Assembly (NCBI GenBank): GCA_025060505.1
Contig: JANXBU010000004.1
Location: forward strand, 1-64,000
Source: Candidatus Calescibacterium sp.
Lineage (GTDB): Bacteria; Calescibacteriota; Calescibacteriia; Calescibacteriales; Calescibacteriaceae
Direction of reading: 5' to 3'
Length of the DNA: 64,000 nt
The position numbers and the translations under genes were made by a program. Under the pieces are notes generated by a model. The model did not search any database and had not been told where the DNA came from. It worked only from the letters and a program-made list of their open reading frames with translations. Shown one piece after another: positions 47,782 to 57,433 of the stretch; the first letter of the stretch is position 1; every line of letters starts with the position of its first letter.

Positions 47782-49050
47782 ATGATAACTGAGCAGCTTG
47801 GGAAGTACAATTTTGAGTACAGAGACAATACACTCCACTGGTACGGAGTGAATATTAAAGAAATCGCAGAGAATGTAGGGACACCCGTCTTCATATTCTC
47901 AACTGAGGAATTTGTGAAGAGAATAAGAAGACTAAAAGAAAACACAGACTATGATCACCTGTTGTGCTTCTCACTGAAATCAAACAATAATCCATATTTC
48001 ATTTTAGCTGCAAAAAAAGAAGGTTATGGAGTTGATGTTGTTTCTGGTGGAGAACTATATATCGCAAGGAAAGCCGGAGTACATCCGAAAAAAATTGTTT
48101 TCTCCGGGGTCGGCAAAACTAATGAAGAAATACAAATGGCTCAAAAAGAAGGAATATTACTCCTCAACATAGAAAGCGAGTCTGAGTACAAAGCGGTCAA
48201 GGAAATTTCAAAATCACAAAATCTGAACTTTGGTATATCTTTCAGAGTAAAATTCGAAATAGCACTCGATAAACTACATCCTTACTTAGGTGTTGGTAAG
48301 AAGGAATCAAAGTTTGGAATCAATGAAGATTTAGCATTGGAGCTTTACAAAAACGCTATCTCAAACGGCCTACCTATTGAAGGAATTCACTTCCATCTTG
48401 GCTCGCAGATAAAAGATCTTGAAATATTCCGAAAAGCCTCAGAGCTATGTGAGAATTTTCTTGGAAAAATAGAGTCCCTTGGATGCAAAATCAAGTACGT
48501 TGATGTTGGAGGAGGACTTGGATTAGATTACGAAAAACTTGAAGAACCAAACTTAAAGGAATATATAGATTGTTTCAAAAACATCGGAGAAAAATACAAA
48601 GTAATATTTGAACTTGGAAGATACCTTTCTGCACCTTCCGGCATACTTATCTCAAAGGTAATAAGAAAAAAGGAAAAAGAAGGTAGCAAGGTATTTTTGG
48701 TAGTTGACTCAGGAATGACAGAAACTCTGAGAATTCCACTATATAAAGTCTCACACAAAGTAATACCTGTAAACCTAAGAAACAGCACCGAGAAAGTTTT
48801 TGATATAGTTGGTCCGATATGTGAAAACTCAGATTATATAGCACAAGATATAGTTTTTCCGAATTTGGAAGAGGGGGATCTGATATGTGTTCTTTATGCT
48901 GGAGCCTACACAACAACTATGTCATCAAACTACAATGGAAGACTGTTTCCACCAGAGATAATAATCTCAAACCAAAAATATTTTGTATCAAGAAAAAGAC
49001 AAGATTATCAGGAGCTATTTTCAAGAGATCAATTTGAAGAACAAACATAG
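47782..49050 (+). CDS. lysA: Diaminopimelate decarboxylase LysA
   Basis: PLP enzyme (fold type III) that makes lysine from meso-diaminopimelate. The 422-residue protein has the PLP lysine in HLLCFSLKSNNNPYF, GYGVDVVSGGELYIA, IEGIHFHLGSQI, VDVGGGLG, FELGRYLSAPSG, and the second-subunit GPICENSDY and YAGAYTTTMSSNYNGR. The usual start and end are present. It heads a plus-strand operon; argF starts 19 bases after its stop. Divergent from the kce operon with a 231-base gap that holds no riboswitch I can recognise. Confidence 0.94.
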   Translation: MITEQLGKYNFEYRDNTLHWYGVNIKEIAENVGTPVFIFSTEEFVKRIRRLKENTDYDHLLCFSLKSNNNPYFILAAKKEGYGVDVVSGGELYIARKAGVHPKKIVFSGVGKTNEEIQMAQKEGILLLNIESESEYKAVKEISKSQNLNFGISFRVKFEIALDKLHPYLGVGKKESKFGINEDLALELYKNAISNGLPIEGIHFHLGSQIKDLEIFRKASELCENFLGKIESLGCKIKYVDVGGGLGLDYEKLEEPNLKEYIDCFKNIGEKYKVIFELGRYLSAPSGILISKVIRKKEKEGSKVFLVVDSGMTETLRIPLYKVSHKVIPVNLRNSTEKVFDIVGPICENSDYIAQDIVFPNLEEGDLICVLYAGAYTTTMSSNYNGRLFPPEIIISNQKYFVSRKRQDYQELFSRDQFEEQT

Positions 49051-49069
49051 AAAAGGAGGTACCTGAAAT

Positions 49070-49957
49070 TTGAAAAACATTCTTACCTTATATGATCTCA
49101 CAAAAGAAGAGCTTGAAAACCTCATAGATAGATCAGTCGAAATTTTTCATCAGATTAATCAGAAAAACCTAAAACCAAAAAGAGATTTGAAAGGGAAAAT
49201 ATCTTTGATCTACTTTGAAAAACCTTCAACAAGAACAAGAATATCTTTTGATTCCGCAATCAGAAGACTAGGTGGAGAAGTAATTTTCGTAAGTCCATCT
49301 GAAACTCAGATTTCAAGAGGAGAAGATAAAAGAGATTTTATAAAAGTTGTTTCTGGATATATTGATCTCATAATAGCAAGAGTGTATGATCACAGAACCT
49401 TGGAAACTTTTGCTGAAAATATTGAAAAACCTATCATCAACGCTCTGAGTGATCTTTCTCACCCAACACAGATAATTTCAGACCTCGCAACTATAAAACT
49501 TCTTACCGGAGATTATATAAACAAAAGAATATGCTTTCTCGGAGATGCAAAGAACAATGTAGCAAGATCTTGGATAGAAGCTCAAAAGGTTCTCGGAACA
49601 TTTGAACTGATATTTTCAACTCCAAACGGGCTTGAGCCAGAAGAAAAAGGAAATTACAAATTAGAAACAGACCCTGTGAAAGCTCTGATAGATTCTGATA
49701 TTCTATACCTTGATGTCTGGTTCTCTATGGGACAAGAACACGATGAGGAAAAATATAAAAAACTACTTCCCTACGCACTTGATGATTCAAAGCTTAGCCT
49801 CCTTTCAGGAAAATTTGTCTTTCATTGCTTACCAGCAAAGAAGGGAGAAGAAATATCGCACAAGATTTTCTCCATGCACGAAAACACTATCTACACACAA
49901 GCTCATATGAAACTACCTTCAGCAATATCGATAATCGAAAACCTTGATATCTCCTGA
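49070..49957 (+). CDS. argF: Ornithine carbamoyltransferase ArgF
   Basis: Joins ornithine and carbamoyl phosphate to give citrulline. The 295-residue protein has the carbamoyl phosphate loop STRTR at 53-57, HPTQ at 131-134, the ornithine-side DVWFSMGQE and HCLPA at 252-256, which mark it as ornithine rather than aspartate carbamoyltransferase. It starts with TTG at 49070, supported by a full AAAGGAGGT ribosome site; no ATG is available. Its stop is followed immediately by the ATG of the next gene, so it is in the lysA operon. Confidence 0.92.
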   Translation: MKNILTLYDLTKEELENLIDRSVEIFHQINQKNLKPKRDLKGKISLIYFEKPSTRTRISFDSAIRRLGGEVIFVSPSETQISRGEDKRDFIKVVSGYIDLIIARVYDHRTLETFAENIEKPIINALSDLSHPTQIISDLATIKLLTGDYINKRICFLGDAKNNVARSWIEAQKVLGTFELIFSTPNGLEPEEKGNYKLETDPVKALIDSDILYLDVWFSMGQEHDEEKYKKLLPYALDDSKLSLLSGKFVFHCLPAKKGEEISHKIFSMHENTIYTQAHMKLPSAISIIENLDIS

Positions 49958-50587
49958 ATGCATAGATTCCTTCTATCGCAACGAATTGAAAAATCTGAAA
50001 ACAAAATAAATTTAACTATCTATGAATCTTCCATGAAAAATAGAATTTATGAATCTATTACAAATGAAAAAAATATAACCAAGAAAAAGGAAATAAAGAG
50101 AACACCGACCAAATCGATTCTCATATTTTTACCTCTTCTTACAACATTTTTCAAGTCGACTACCGTTCTGAATAACTATGTCCTTGCTCACGATATTGAG
50201 CTGAACTTTGTAAAAGAAGGAGGAATGGGTATCAGAGCTTACTACAGCGATGGAACGCCATTATCGTCAGCTAATGTTAAGATATTCTCTCCTTCTGATG
50301 ATAAAAAAGAATTTCAGATATGTTCAACAGATAAAAACGGATATTTCTTCTTTCTACCAGATGAAAAAGGAAAATGGAGAATAGAAATATCAGATAGCAC
50401 AGGACACGGACTTGTAAAACACATAGAAATAACCGAAGAAATTCGAGTTCTTGGTGCAAATTATTCAGTACCTCTGTGGCAAAGGATTCTGATTGGATTA
50501 AGCATTATATTCGGTCTGACTGGAATATTATTCTACATATATGCGAAGAGAGAAGTAAAGAAAATGCAAAAACATGCACATTCCTGA
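49958..50587 (+). CDS. NikL-like periplasmic component of Ni/Co ECF transporter
   Basis: A 209-residue protein. After a long basic N-terminus there is a hydrophobic segment (residues about 53-76), then AHDIELNFVKEGGMGIRAYYSDGTPLSSANVKIFSP, a carboxypeptidase-regulatory/NikL-type beta domain outside the membrane, and a C-terminal helix IGLSIIFGLTGILFYIYA. This is the layout of the extra component of CbiM/NikM systems that lack CbiN. The first ATG follows argF directly; an inner ATG 25 codons later (MKNRIYESI) could also be used. The gene overlaps cbiM by 14 bases. Confidence 0.78.
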   Translation: MHRFLLSQRIEKSENKINLTIYESSMKNRIYESITNEKNITKKKEIKRTPTKSILIFLPLLTTFFKSTTVLNNYVLAHDIELNFVKEGGMGIRAYYSDGTPLSSANVKIFSPSDDKKEFQICSTDKNGYFFFLPDEKGKWRIEISDSTGHGLVKHIEITEEIRVLGANYSVPLWQRILIGLSIIFGLTGILFYIYAKREVKKMQKHAHS

Positions 50588-51185
50588 TGGATTTCTTGAT
50601 CTTAAAACATCTGTTGTTTCAAATCTGATCTCAATCTCTTTACTGGCATATAGTATAAAGAAGCTAAATAAAGACACAGATCCACAGAGGATACCACTCA
50701 TGGGAGTTTCAGCTGCCTTCGTTTTTGTTGCTCAAATCATCTCATTTCCGGTCTTTGGTGGAACATCTGTTCACTTATCTGGTGGTGTGATCATATCTGT
50801 TTTACTTGGACCGTTTTCTGGATTCACTATAATGAGCTCTGTACTGATCTTACAAGCTATTCTTCTACAGCATGGAGGAGTATTATCTCTTGGAGCAAAT
50901 ATACTCAACATTGCAGCAACAAGCTGCTTTATAGGATACATGATATACAGAATCTACCCGAGAAATATTTCAGCAGCTGTTTCCTCTTGGATAAGCACTA
51001 TACTTGGAGCACTCTTGGTATCAGCAGAACTGTATTTTTCTGGTAAAATTGACCTAAAAATAGGTTTGATTTCAATGATTCTGGCTCACATTGTTTCTGC
51101 GACCACTGAAGCAGTCGTAACTTATATTATATTACTGACCATAGACAAAATCAAACCAAACCTTCGTAATATACCTAAAATATGA
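50574..51185 (+). CDS. cbiM: Ni/Co ECF transporter substrate-binding subunit CbiM
   Basis: The membrane subunit that takes up Co2+ or Ni2+. It starts MHIPDGFLD, where the N-terminal Met-His and the next residues coordinate the metal, and has about six membrane helices with SFPVFGGTSVHLSGG and LLQHGGVLSLGANILN, the family's conserved loops. The 203-residue length is usual. Start overlaps the NikL-like gene and its stop overlaps cbiQ. Whether the metal is cobalt (for cobalamin) or nickel is not decided by the sequence. Confidence 0.92.
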   Translation: MHIPDGFLDLKTSVVSNLISISLLAYSIKKLNKDTDPQRIPLMGVSAAFVFVAQIISFPVFGGTSVHLSGGVIISVLLGPFSGFTIMSSVLILQAILLQHGGVLSLGANILNIAATSCFIGYMIYRIYPRNISAAVSSWISTILGALLVSAELYFSGKIDLKIGLISMILAHIVSATTEAVVTYIILLTIDKIKPNLRNIPKI

Positions 51186-51796
51186 AGCACTCCTTCTTTG
51201 ATAAGTACAGCTACATCAACTCTCCTGTTCACAAAATAAATCCTGTTCTCAAACTTATTTTATTTTTATCAATAGGAATACTTCTGAACATAATCCCTTT
51301 TCAAATCGTAACATACATCCTGATTGGTTCTGTAACTCTTGTAATAACTTATCTTTCAAAAGTTCCGTTGATTTTTATTTTGAAAAGAACACTAGTGATC
51401 CTACCTTTCGTTTTTGTGATAGCCCTGACTAACTTTTTTTCAAAGCTCTCGGAAAGCACCGTGCTTTACAAAACATTTCTGAACGCCTACATCATGATAA
51501 CCCTGCTTATACTATTAACACAAACAACAAAATTTCCAGAGATGCTCAAAAGCTTATCATATCTCAGAGTTCCAAAATTAATCTTAGTTCTGCTTTCATT
51601 CATATATAGATACTTCTTTATACTCATTGACGAAGCAGAAAAAATGATCTACTCAGCAAAAATAAGAACATATAAGAGACTGAAAATCAGAACCATAGGT
51701 GCAATGATAGGAGTTCTTTTCATAAAGACCTATGATAGATCCGAAAGAGTTTATTGGTCAATGCTTCTGAGAGGATTTGACGGAAAAATTAAATGA
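51182..51796 (+). CDS. cbiQ: ECF transporter transmembrane protein CbiQ
   Basis: The 204-residue T-component that couples the CbiO ATPase to CbiM. It shows the family pattern of hydrophobic helices, HKINPVLKLILFLSIGILLN near the start and a cytoplasmic helix with Ala/Arg-rich coupling motifs (EAEKMIYSAKIRTYKR; MLLRGFDGKIK at the end). Start overlaps the cbiM stop by four bases; cbiO follows after 27 bases. Confidence 0.9.
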   Translation: MKHSFFDKYSYINSPVHKINPVLKLILFLSIGILLNIIPFQIVTYILIGSVTLVITYLSKVPLIFILKRTLVILPFVFVIALTNFFSKLSESTVLYKTFLNAYIMITLLILLTQTTKFPEMLKSLSYLRVPKLILVLLSFIYRYFFILIDEAEKMIYSAKIRTYKRLKIRTIGAMIGVLFIKTYDRSERVYWSMLLRGFDGKIK

Positions 51797-51823
51797 CAGG
51801 AAAAATCAAATGATAGAAAACAG

Positions 51824-52531
51824 ATGACAGAAGCAATAGAAGTAAAAAATGTTTGGTATAAATATCCGAACGACACTTTAGCTCTCGATGGTGTCTCTTT
51901 TTTCGTAAATAAAGGTGAAACATTCGGAATATTAGGTCCAAATGGCTCTGGTAAAACAACACTTCTTCTGTGCATCTGCGGGGTTCTTAAATTTCAAGGA
52001 GAAATCAGAATATTCGGGAAGAAAGTCTCACAAAAGAACATCTACGAACTGAGGAGAAATATAGGTTTTGTATTTCAGAATCCAGATGATCAACTGTTTA
52101 TGCCAACAGTATATGAGGACATATCTTTTGGACCAAGACAGTATGGTATAAAAGAAAACGAAATAAAAGCTATCATAGAAGATGTTCTAAACAAATTAGG
52201 AATTGAGGATTTTAAAAACAAGAGCTCGCACCATTTAAGCTTTGGCGAGAAGAAAAAAGTATGCATAGCAACAGCGTTGGTCCTCAATCCTGATATATTG
52301 ATTTTTGACGAACCGACATCTGAACTTGATCCGGCTTCAAGACGGGAGCTTATGCAGATAATAATAAGCTTAAAATCAAAAAAGACAATTTTGATCTCAA
52401 CACACGAACCAAAAATCGCCAAAGAAATCTGCGACAAAATAATAGTTTTGAACAAGGGCAAAGTTGTATATGAAGGATTACCCCATATATTGAATGATCA
52501 AGAATTTCTTACAAAAAACCGCCTAGCTTAA
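51824..52531 (+). CDS. cbiO: ECF transporter ATP-binding protein CbiO
   Basis: A 235-residue ABC ATPase that powers metal uptake. Walker A is GPNGSGKTT, the Q-loop NPDDQLFMPTVYEDISFGP is of the ECF type, the signature region is HHLSFGEKKKVCIATALVL, and Walker B is PDILIFDEPTSELDP. The D-loop and H-loop (STHEP) follow. Last gene of the lysA-argF-nikL-cbiMQO run. A 389-base gap separates it from the convergent aroC. Confidence 0.93.
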   Translation: MTEAIEVKNVWYKYPNDTLALDGVSFFVNKGETFGILGPNGSGKTTLLLCICGVLKFQGEIRIFGKKVSQKNIYELRRNIGFVFQNPDDQLFMPTVYEDISFGPRQYGIKENEIKAIIEDVLNKLGIEDFKNKSSHHLSFGEKKKVCIATALVLNPDILIFDEPTSELDPASRRELMQIIISLKSKKTILISTHEPKIAKEICDKIIVLNKGKVVYEGLPHILNDQEFLTKNRLA

Positions 52532-52920
52532 ATATCTGAACTTCCAAAAAAATCTCTTTCAAAGAATTAGTATAACTTAAACTTTTCTCCAAACCTTTAT
52601 TTTGATGTAATCACAAAAAATGTAACACAGAAGCTCTTGAAATTCGTTCTGGTAACCATAGAGTTACCCTGCAACAATTTTTGAACTACATATTTTTTGT
52701 CCAGATATCAACAGATGTTCTTCATTATTTGAAACTCGATATTCTCTTCCTCAAAATTTCCAGATGTTTGCAACTGAGCACGAAGTTTTTTATTTAAATC
52801 TCTTCTCATAAATCAATCTCATCATAATGATAGGGAAGTATACAATAAACTTCTATTCAAAATGATGTAAAATCAAACCGGTGTAAAAACATATCTCAAC
52901 TAATCAACTGAACGCCCAAT
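52532..52920. other. Intergenic region with broken small frame
   Basis: 389 bases between the convergent cbiO and aroC genes. No normal gene was found. On the minus strand an ATG at 52827 opens 39 codons that end in TGA at 52708-52710, after which the same frame continues open for about 34 more codons. There is also a short inverted repeat GGTAAC/GTTACC with a CATAGA loop near 52650, which could act in termination. No T-run was seen. Confidence 0.4.
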
Positions 52921-54051
52921 TTATTTTATCCACTCTTGAATATTCTCACATCTTTTGATGTAGTTTTTATAGTTTTCAAGCATCTCAGAGAGAGAATCTC
53001 CACCAAATTTTTCTATCATAGCGCGCGTTACTTCTATTGCAACAGCTGCCCTACCTACAATTGAAGCAGCAGGAACAGCACATATATCTGATCTATCGAC
53101 AAGTGCAGGCTCCTGATTCAAACTTTCAAGATTCACAGATCTCAAAGGATTATAAAGAGTGGATATAGGTTTCATTGCTGCTCTGACCACGATTTCATTT
53201 CCGTTCGTCATTCCTCCCTCGGTTCCTCCAGCTCTATTCGAAGCTCTTTTTATTTTTCCGTCTTCAATGATTATCTCATCATGAACTTCCGAGCCAAATC
53301 TTCTTGCTGCCTCAAAACCTATTCCTATCTCAACACCTTTTATTGCCTGAATACTCATAACAGCTTGCGCAATTCTACCATCAAGCTTTTTATCCCACTG
53401 AGTATGCGATCCAAGACCAGGCGGAACTCCTTTTACTCTCACCTCAAAGACACCTCCCAAAGTATCTTTTTTCCTTCGAGCTGCATCTATCATCTCCTTC
53501 ATCTTCGCTTCTGCTTCGCTATCCGGAGTATAGAGTTCAGAATTTTCTATAATCCGGCTAAAATCTGAGTAATCTGTGATCTCCGGAATCCGTGCCCTGA
53601 TTCCACCTATTTCTGTAACAAAAGAAATCAGCTCTATCTGAAACTCTTTGAGTAGTAATTCACATAAAGCTCCAACAGCAACTCGTCCAACAGTTTCTCT
53701 CGCGGATGCTCGTTCTGATATAAACCTTGTATCTTTGATTCCATACTTTAAAGCTCCAGCAAGGTCGCTATGACCCGGCCTTGGAACGAAACTTTCTTTG
53801 ACCTCTCTGAAATCTTTATTCCAAACCGCAATAAGTATCGGAGCACCGGTTGTTATGCCTTTTCTTATACCAGAAAGTATATCTATCTGATCTTTTTCTA
53901 TTTTCTGCCTTCCCCCCCTTCCATATCCTCCCTGCCTTAAAAAAAGCAACTTGTTTATATAATCGTTATCTACCTTAAGTCCAGCTGGAAATCCGTCGAC
54001 GAAAGCAAATATACCTTTACCATGTGATTCACCCGCTGTAAAAAATCTCAT
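52921..54051 (-). CDS. aroC: Chorismate synthase AroC
   Basis: Last step of the shikimate pathway, converting EPSP to chorismate with reduced FMN. The 376-residue protein has FTAGESHGKGIFAFVDGFPAGL at the start, GGYGRGGRQKIEKD, RPGHSDLAGALKYG, RASARETVGRVAVGAL, GVEIGIGFEAARRFGSE, and RAGGTEGGMTNG, all standard. It is single here; no other aro gene is near. A 302-base gap lies upstream. Confidence 0.95.
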   Translation of the reverse strand: MRFFTAGESHGKGIFAFVDGFPAGLKVDNDYINKLLFLRQGGYGRGGRQKIEKDQIDILSGIRKGITTGAPILIAVWNKDFREVKESFVPRPGHSDLAGALKYGIKDTRFISERASARETVGRVAVGALCELLLKEFQIELISFVTEIGGIRARIPEITDYSDFSRIIENSELYTPDSEAEAKMKEMIDAARRKKDTLGGVFEVRVKGVPPGLGSHTQWDKKLDGRIAQAVMSIQAIKGVEIGIGFEAARRFGSEVHDEIIIEDGKIKRASNRAGGTEGGMTNGNEIVVRAAMKPISTLYNPLRSVNLESLNQEPALVDRSDICAVPAASIVGRAAVAIEVTRAMIEKFGGDSLSEMLENYKNYIKRCENIQEWIK

Positions 54052-54353
54052 AAGTTTTTAATTTGTATCTTACATACGAAATGAATTAAAATCTCAGATT
54101 GCTTTGCATCAAAGTAACTAATAGAATTTACCCTGTTTCACATAAAATACGCTCTAGCAGAAACATAAATGCTCAACGGATTCTCTTAAAGATAGTCCTA
54201 CACAACGCAAAAAATCAGATAGAATTTTCAGCTACAAAATGAAAAAACAAGCTGAATTATTTTGACGAAAAAAAGCAATCCGGCGAACATGTACAACGAG
54301 TGCGAATCCATGACAATATATCTTGTTGTACAGAAACAAATATTTTATTCCAT
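54052..54353. other. Intergenic region, no gene found
   Basis: 302 AT-rich bases between aroC and the SRPBCC gene upstream on the same strand. I see no credible frame, RNA gene or strong hairpin. It probably holds the aroC promoter. Confidence 0.5.
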
Positions 54354-55028
54354 CTACTGAACGCGCTCTATATACTTTTTGAATTGTGTTAAAGTTATGA
54401 GCCCAGTAGAACTGATTATTCCTACTTCAAAGTGCGGATTTGCAGAAAAGATTTCATTTGCAATTGGTGCCACCCTTACAAATTCACACATTGAGAGAAC
54501 CACCACTGTTGATCCATTGTCTTCAAAAAATTCAGTTATTCTCCAGCCTCCCCTATTCTTTCCATCCTTTATGTAAGAATAAATATAATTATCTCCCACA
54601 ACCACATGAGATAAGTATTTCACAGATATCTTTATTCCACCAAAAATTTTTAAAGATATATCATACTCCACATCATACTCTCTATCGGAATACTTCTTAA
54701 CAACTTTTACATCTTTCACATCTGGTAAAGCTTGCTTTATTCTTTGGTTATCTTTAAAAATATTCATTACATTCTCCTTATTACCTTTTATTCTAACAGA
54801 AGATATCGAAAGATAGTTTTCTCTGCCTTCTAGATCCCTGCACCTTCTTGTTATTATAACTACATCATTTTGAGTAAGTTTTTTCAAGCTATCTATATCT
54901 AGTGCTTTTGAAACAAAAAATGGCGGTTCCGAAGTGTACAAGAATAAAGAAAAAATGTAAAAAAACATAATTAAAAAAGTATATATTTGAGCTATAACCC
55001 AAATATTTCCTGAATCTTTTGATGCCAA
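54354..55028 (-). CDS. Membrane-anchored SRPBCC (START-like) protein
   Basis: A 224-residue protein. Residues 9-32 are one hydrophobic helix (IWVIAQIYTFLIMFFYIFSL), acting as a signal anchor. From about residue 70 the sequence fits the SRPBCC/START-like fold: KENVMNIFKDNQRIKQALPDVKDVKVVKKY, DVEYDISLKIFGGIKISVKYL, then GGWRITEFFEDNGSTVVVLSMCEFV, and a long C-terminal helix. Such folds bind hydrophobic ligands. The ligand and role are unknown. It sits at the edge of the second glycan cluster. Confidence 0.68.
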   Translation of the reverse strand: MASKDSGNIWVIAQIYTFLIMFFYIFSLFLYTSEPPFFVSKALDIDSLKKLTQNDVVIITRRCRDLEGRENYLSISSVRIKGNKENVMNIFKDNQRIKQALPDVKDVKVVKKYSDREYDVEYDISLKIFGGIKISVKYLSHVVVGDNYIYSYIKDGKNRGGWRITEFFEDNGSTVVVLSMCEFVRVAPIANEIFSANPHFEVGIISSTGLITLTQFKKYIERVQ

Positions 55029-55102
55029 TCAGAGATCAGGGTCTATCTTAATGCTTCGTAAATTATATAGAATTTCTAGTAAAGTATGGAAAAAATTGTT
55101 TA

Positions 55103-56110
55103 TTACTTTTTGGCATTATTTTTATCTTTAAGAAGAACCTTGTTTTTTAATTTCCTAAAAACCCAATCAGGTCTTACTTTCAATTCGTTCAGATAAAAAA
55201 GTATTTTCTCGTATAAAGAAGGAGGCCTTACAACATCGTTTATGTGCCTATGGAAATCACAAAATATCCTCCAGTCAACAAATATTTTTGATGGAAAGCT
55301 GTAATTATGTTCAGAAAATTCCGGATCAAAAGGAAAATCTGAAAATTTGATTCTTTGGAAACCTGTATTCTCTCCCTCCCTGAAACCTATATGTTTCAGT
55401 CTTGTTTTTATAGGATAAACACAAAGTGAAGAACTAAGATAATGATAGTACTGGAACTCTATAGCCCAAGATTTATTTAGAGCATTCAAAGCAATATCCT
55501 TTAAGTCGTATCCACCAGCACAGAACCTATGGAATTCCACCGGATCATTTACGACATTTTCAAAATGATTCCAACTTAGTTCAAAATTTTCAAAACCCTT
55601 CCACACTCTTTCCCAGGTACCCCATCCCCAAGAAGAAACTCTGAAAAAGAAGAACACAGAATATTTGTAATCCTGTGGTATATTGATTTGAGGGCAGTAT
55701 CCTGTGACAGAAAATACATTCTGAATATCAGAGTAGTATTCAAGAGCCCTATTCATAAAAATGAGAAAGTCTCTCGTGAAAATCAAATCCTCCTCTACAA
55801 CTATTGCTCTACCGTATTTGGATATTACCTCACCAACTCCCATCTTTATGTTATTCTTCAGACCAAAGTTGCTATCCCTACGTATTATTTCTAACTTTCT
55901 CGTTTTTATTTTTTGAGCGATCTTATAGGTTTCTTCTATCAAGATATCATCTTTATCATACCTTGGACCATCTATGAAAACAAAAACATCGCTTTCCTTG
56001 AAAAGGTAACATCTCGAAAGAGAATCAATAGTTTGAAGAAATAGTTTTGGTCTTCTCCACGCGAATATAACTATTGGAGATAGCATATCAGATACTGATA
56101 AATTATCCAA
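55103..56110 (-). CDS. Glycosyltransferase, GT-A fold (GNT-I/GT2-like)
   Basis: A 335-residue protein. SPIVIFAWRRPKLFLQTIDSLSR and VFVFIDGPRYDKDD form the nucleotide-binding start of a GT-A fold. AIVVEEDLIFTRDFLIFMNRAL is the E-D-D position where D-x-D usually stands. Then comes VSSWGWGTWERVW, a conserved block in bacterial sugar transferases of this group. The remaining part has the acceptor-side sequence ending with a basic tail. Substrate unknown. The gene upstream on the same strand is a GT4, 126 bases away. Confidence 0.78.
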   Translation of the reverse strand: MDNLSVSDMLSPIVIFAWRRPKLFLQTIDSLSRCYLFKESDVFVFIDGPRYDKDDILIEETYKIAQKIKTRKLEIIRRDSNFGLKNNIKMGVGEVISKYGRAIVVEEDLIFTRDFLIFMNRALEYYSDIQNVFSVTGYCPQINIPQDYKYSVFFFFRVSSWGWGTWERVWKGFENFELSWNHFENVVNDPVEFHRFCAGGYDLKDIALNALNKSWAIEFQYYHYLSSSLCVYPIKTRLKHIGFREGENTGFQRIKFSDFPFDPEFSEHNYSFPSKIFVDWRIFCDFHRHINDVVRPPSLYEKILFYLNELKVRPDWVFRKLKNKVLLKDKNNAKK

Positions 56111-56236
56111 TCTAAGTAAAATTTTCTTGAAAAGGCCATATAAAAATCCTTATAAAAATTCAAAAAGTTTTAATTTAGAAATTTGCATGAAATCAAAGGT
56201 GATTCATTCAAAAGATGTATCATACGATTAGTTATC

Positions 56237-57433
56237 CTAATAACTTTTCCAGCATTTGAGTTTTCTTTGAAAACTGTCTAAAATATCAGACAAGATCTCC
56301 AAAACTTTGTTATCTTTTACTGAATGTTGTAATATCTTTTTCCCACCTTCTATAAGTTTATCCCTGATATTCTGATTATGGAATATTTTCTCTACACATT
56401 CAGCTAAGCTTTGCGGATTTCTGAGATCACATAGCAATGCAGCATCTTTGACCTGATCTCTCAAACCTTCTATATCACTGTATATAACCGGAACCCCAAG
56501 AGCAAAAGCTTCAAGCGGTGGTATATTTGTTGGTCCGAAGTATGTAGGCATAACCAGAGCCAAAGCATTTTTGTACAGGAGATATTTATCTTCATCACTT
56601 ACAAAGCCTAAATATTTCACATAATTCTTCAGTCCAGCTTTCTCCGCATAATTTAGCACATAGTTGAGATTGCCTTTGTCGGATCCGCTGAAAACAGCTT
56701 CTATAATCAACCCTCTACTATGTAGAATTTTTAGAGCATCTATTATATAAACATGATTTTTATGAGCCCAAAATTGAGCAGGATAATATAAATACTCCCC
56801 ACCGATTGAATATTTCTTCCTTATATCGTCGTATCTAATATTCCTCTCCATACTGGCGAGATAAACCGTAGAGATATGTGAATATGGGATTATATGAATT
56901 CTTTCAGGAGATACACCATAGATTTGAGAAATCTTTTTGCTGGTATATTCATTATCGGTAATTACAGCAACAGCTTTTCTCAGCGTAGATTTATAGAGTT
57001 CTTCCCTCATTTCAAATTCCCTATGGAAATTTACCTCGGGAAATTCAGGGAAATCCAAATGACACAGATCAAGAACAGTTATAATGAAATTAGTTTCTAT
57101 AAGATCCATCGCCAACACATCCGGAGATGGTAAATATACAATATCAACCCCGTAACTCTTCAACTGCTTCTCAATGATAGTCATATATTTTCTAGGAAGC
57201 CAGTAAGAAAATGGATTTCTCAATAGATTCCTTATAATGTTGTCAGATAAAGATTTCTTCAAAACAACAGCGTCTATTCCATACCGAGCTAGAGAATTTC
57301 TCTGAGATTCGTTATAGACAAAAAAAATAGTATCGTATTGGAGCTTCTTGAATGTAAGAGCCATAGCTATCTCATAGGTAAAACTACCTCCACTGAAATA
57401 ATTTCTCTGAAATATAAAGCCAATTCTCATCAC
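56237..57433 (-). CDS. Glycosyltransferase family 4
   Basis: A 398-residue GT-B enzyme. The N-terminal part has GFIFQRNYFSGGSFTYEIAMAL. The C-terminal part has SIGGEYLYYPAQFWAHKNHVYIIDAL, YLGFVSDEDKYLLYKNALALVMPTYFGPTNIPPLEAFALGVPVIYSD with the (E/P)-x7-E-like donor motif, and a final helix. It is similar to mannosyltransferases of O-antigen clusters. It belongs to the cluster with a GT-A gene and a LIC12133-type methyltransferase. Sugar specificity unknown. Confidence 0.87.
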   Translation of the reverse strand: MMRIGFIFQRNYFSGGSFTYEIAMALTFKKLQYDTIFFVYNESQRNSLARYGIDAVVLKKSLSDNIIRNLLRNPFSYWLPRKYMTIIEKQLKSYGVDIVYLPSPDVLAMDLIETNFIITVLDLCHLDFPEFPEVNFHREFEMREELYKSTLRKAVAVITDNEYTSKKISQIYGVSPERIHIIPYSHISTVYLASMERNIRYDDIRKKYSIGGEYLYYPAQFWAHKNHVYIIDALKILHSRGLIIEAVFSGSDKGNLNYVLNYAEKAGLKNYVKYLGFVSDEDKYLLYKNALALVMPTYFGPTNIPPLEAFALGVPVIYSDIEGLRDQVKDAALLCDLRNPQSLAECVEKIFHNQNIRDKLIEGGKKILQHSVKDNKVLEILSDILDSFQRKLKCWKSY

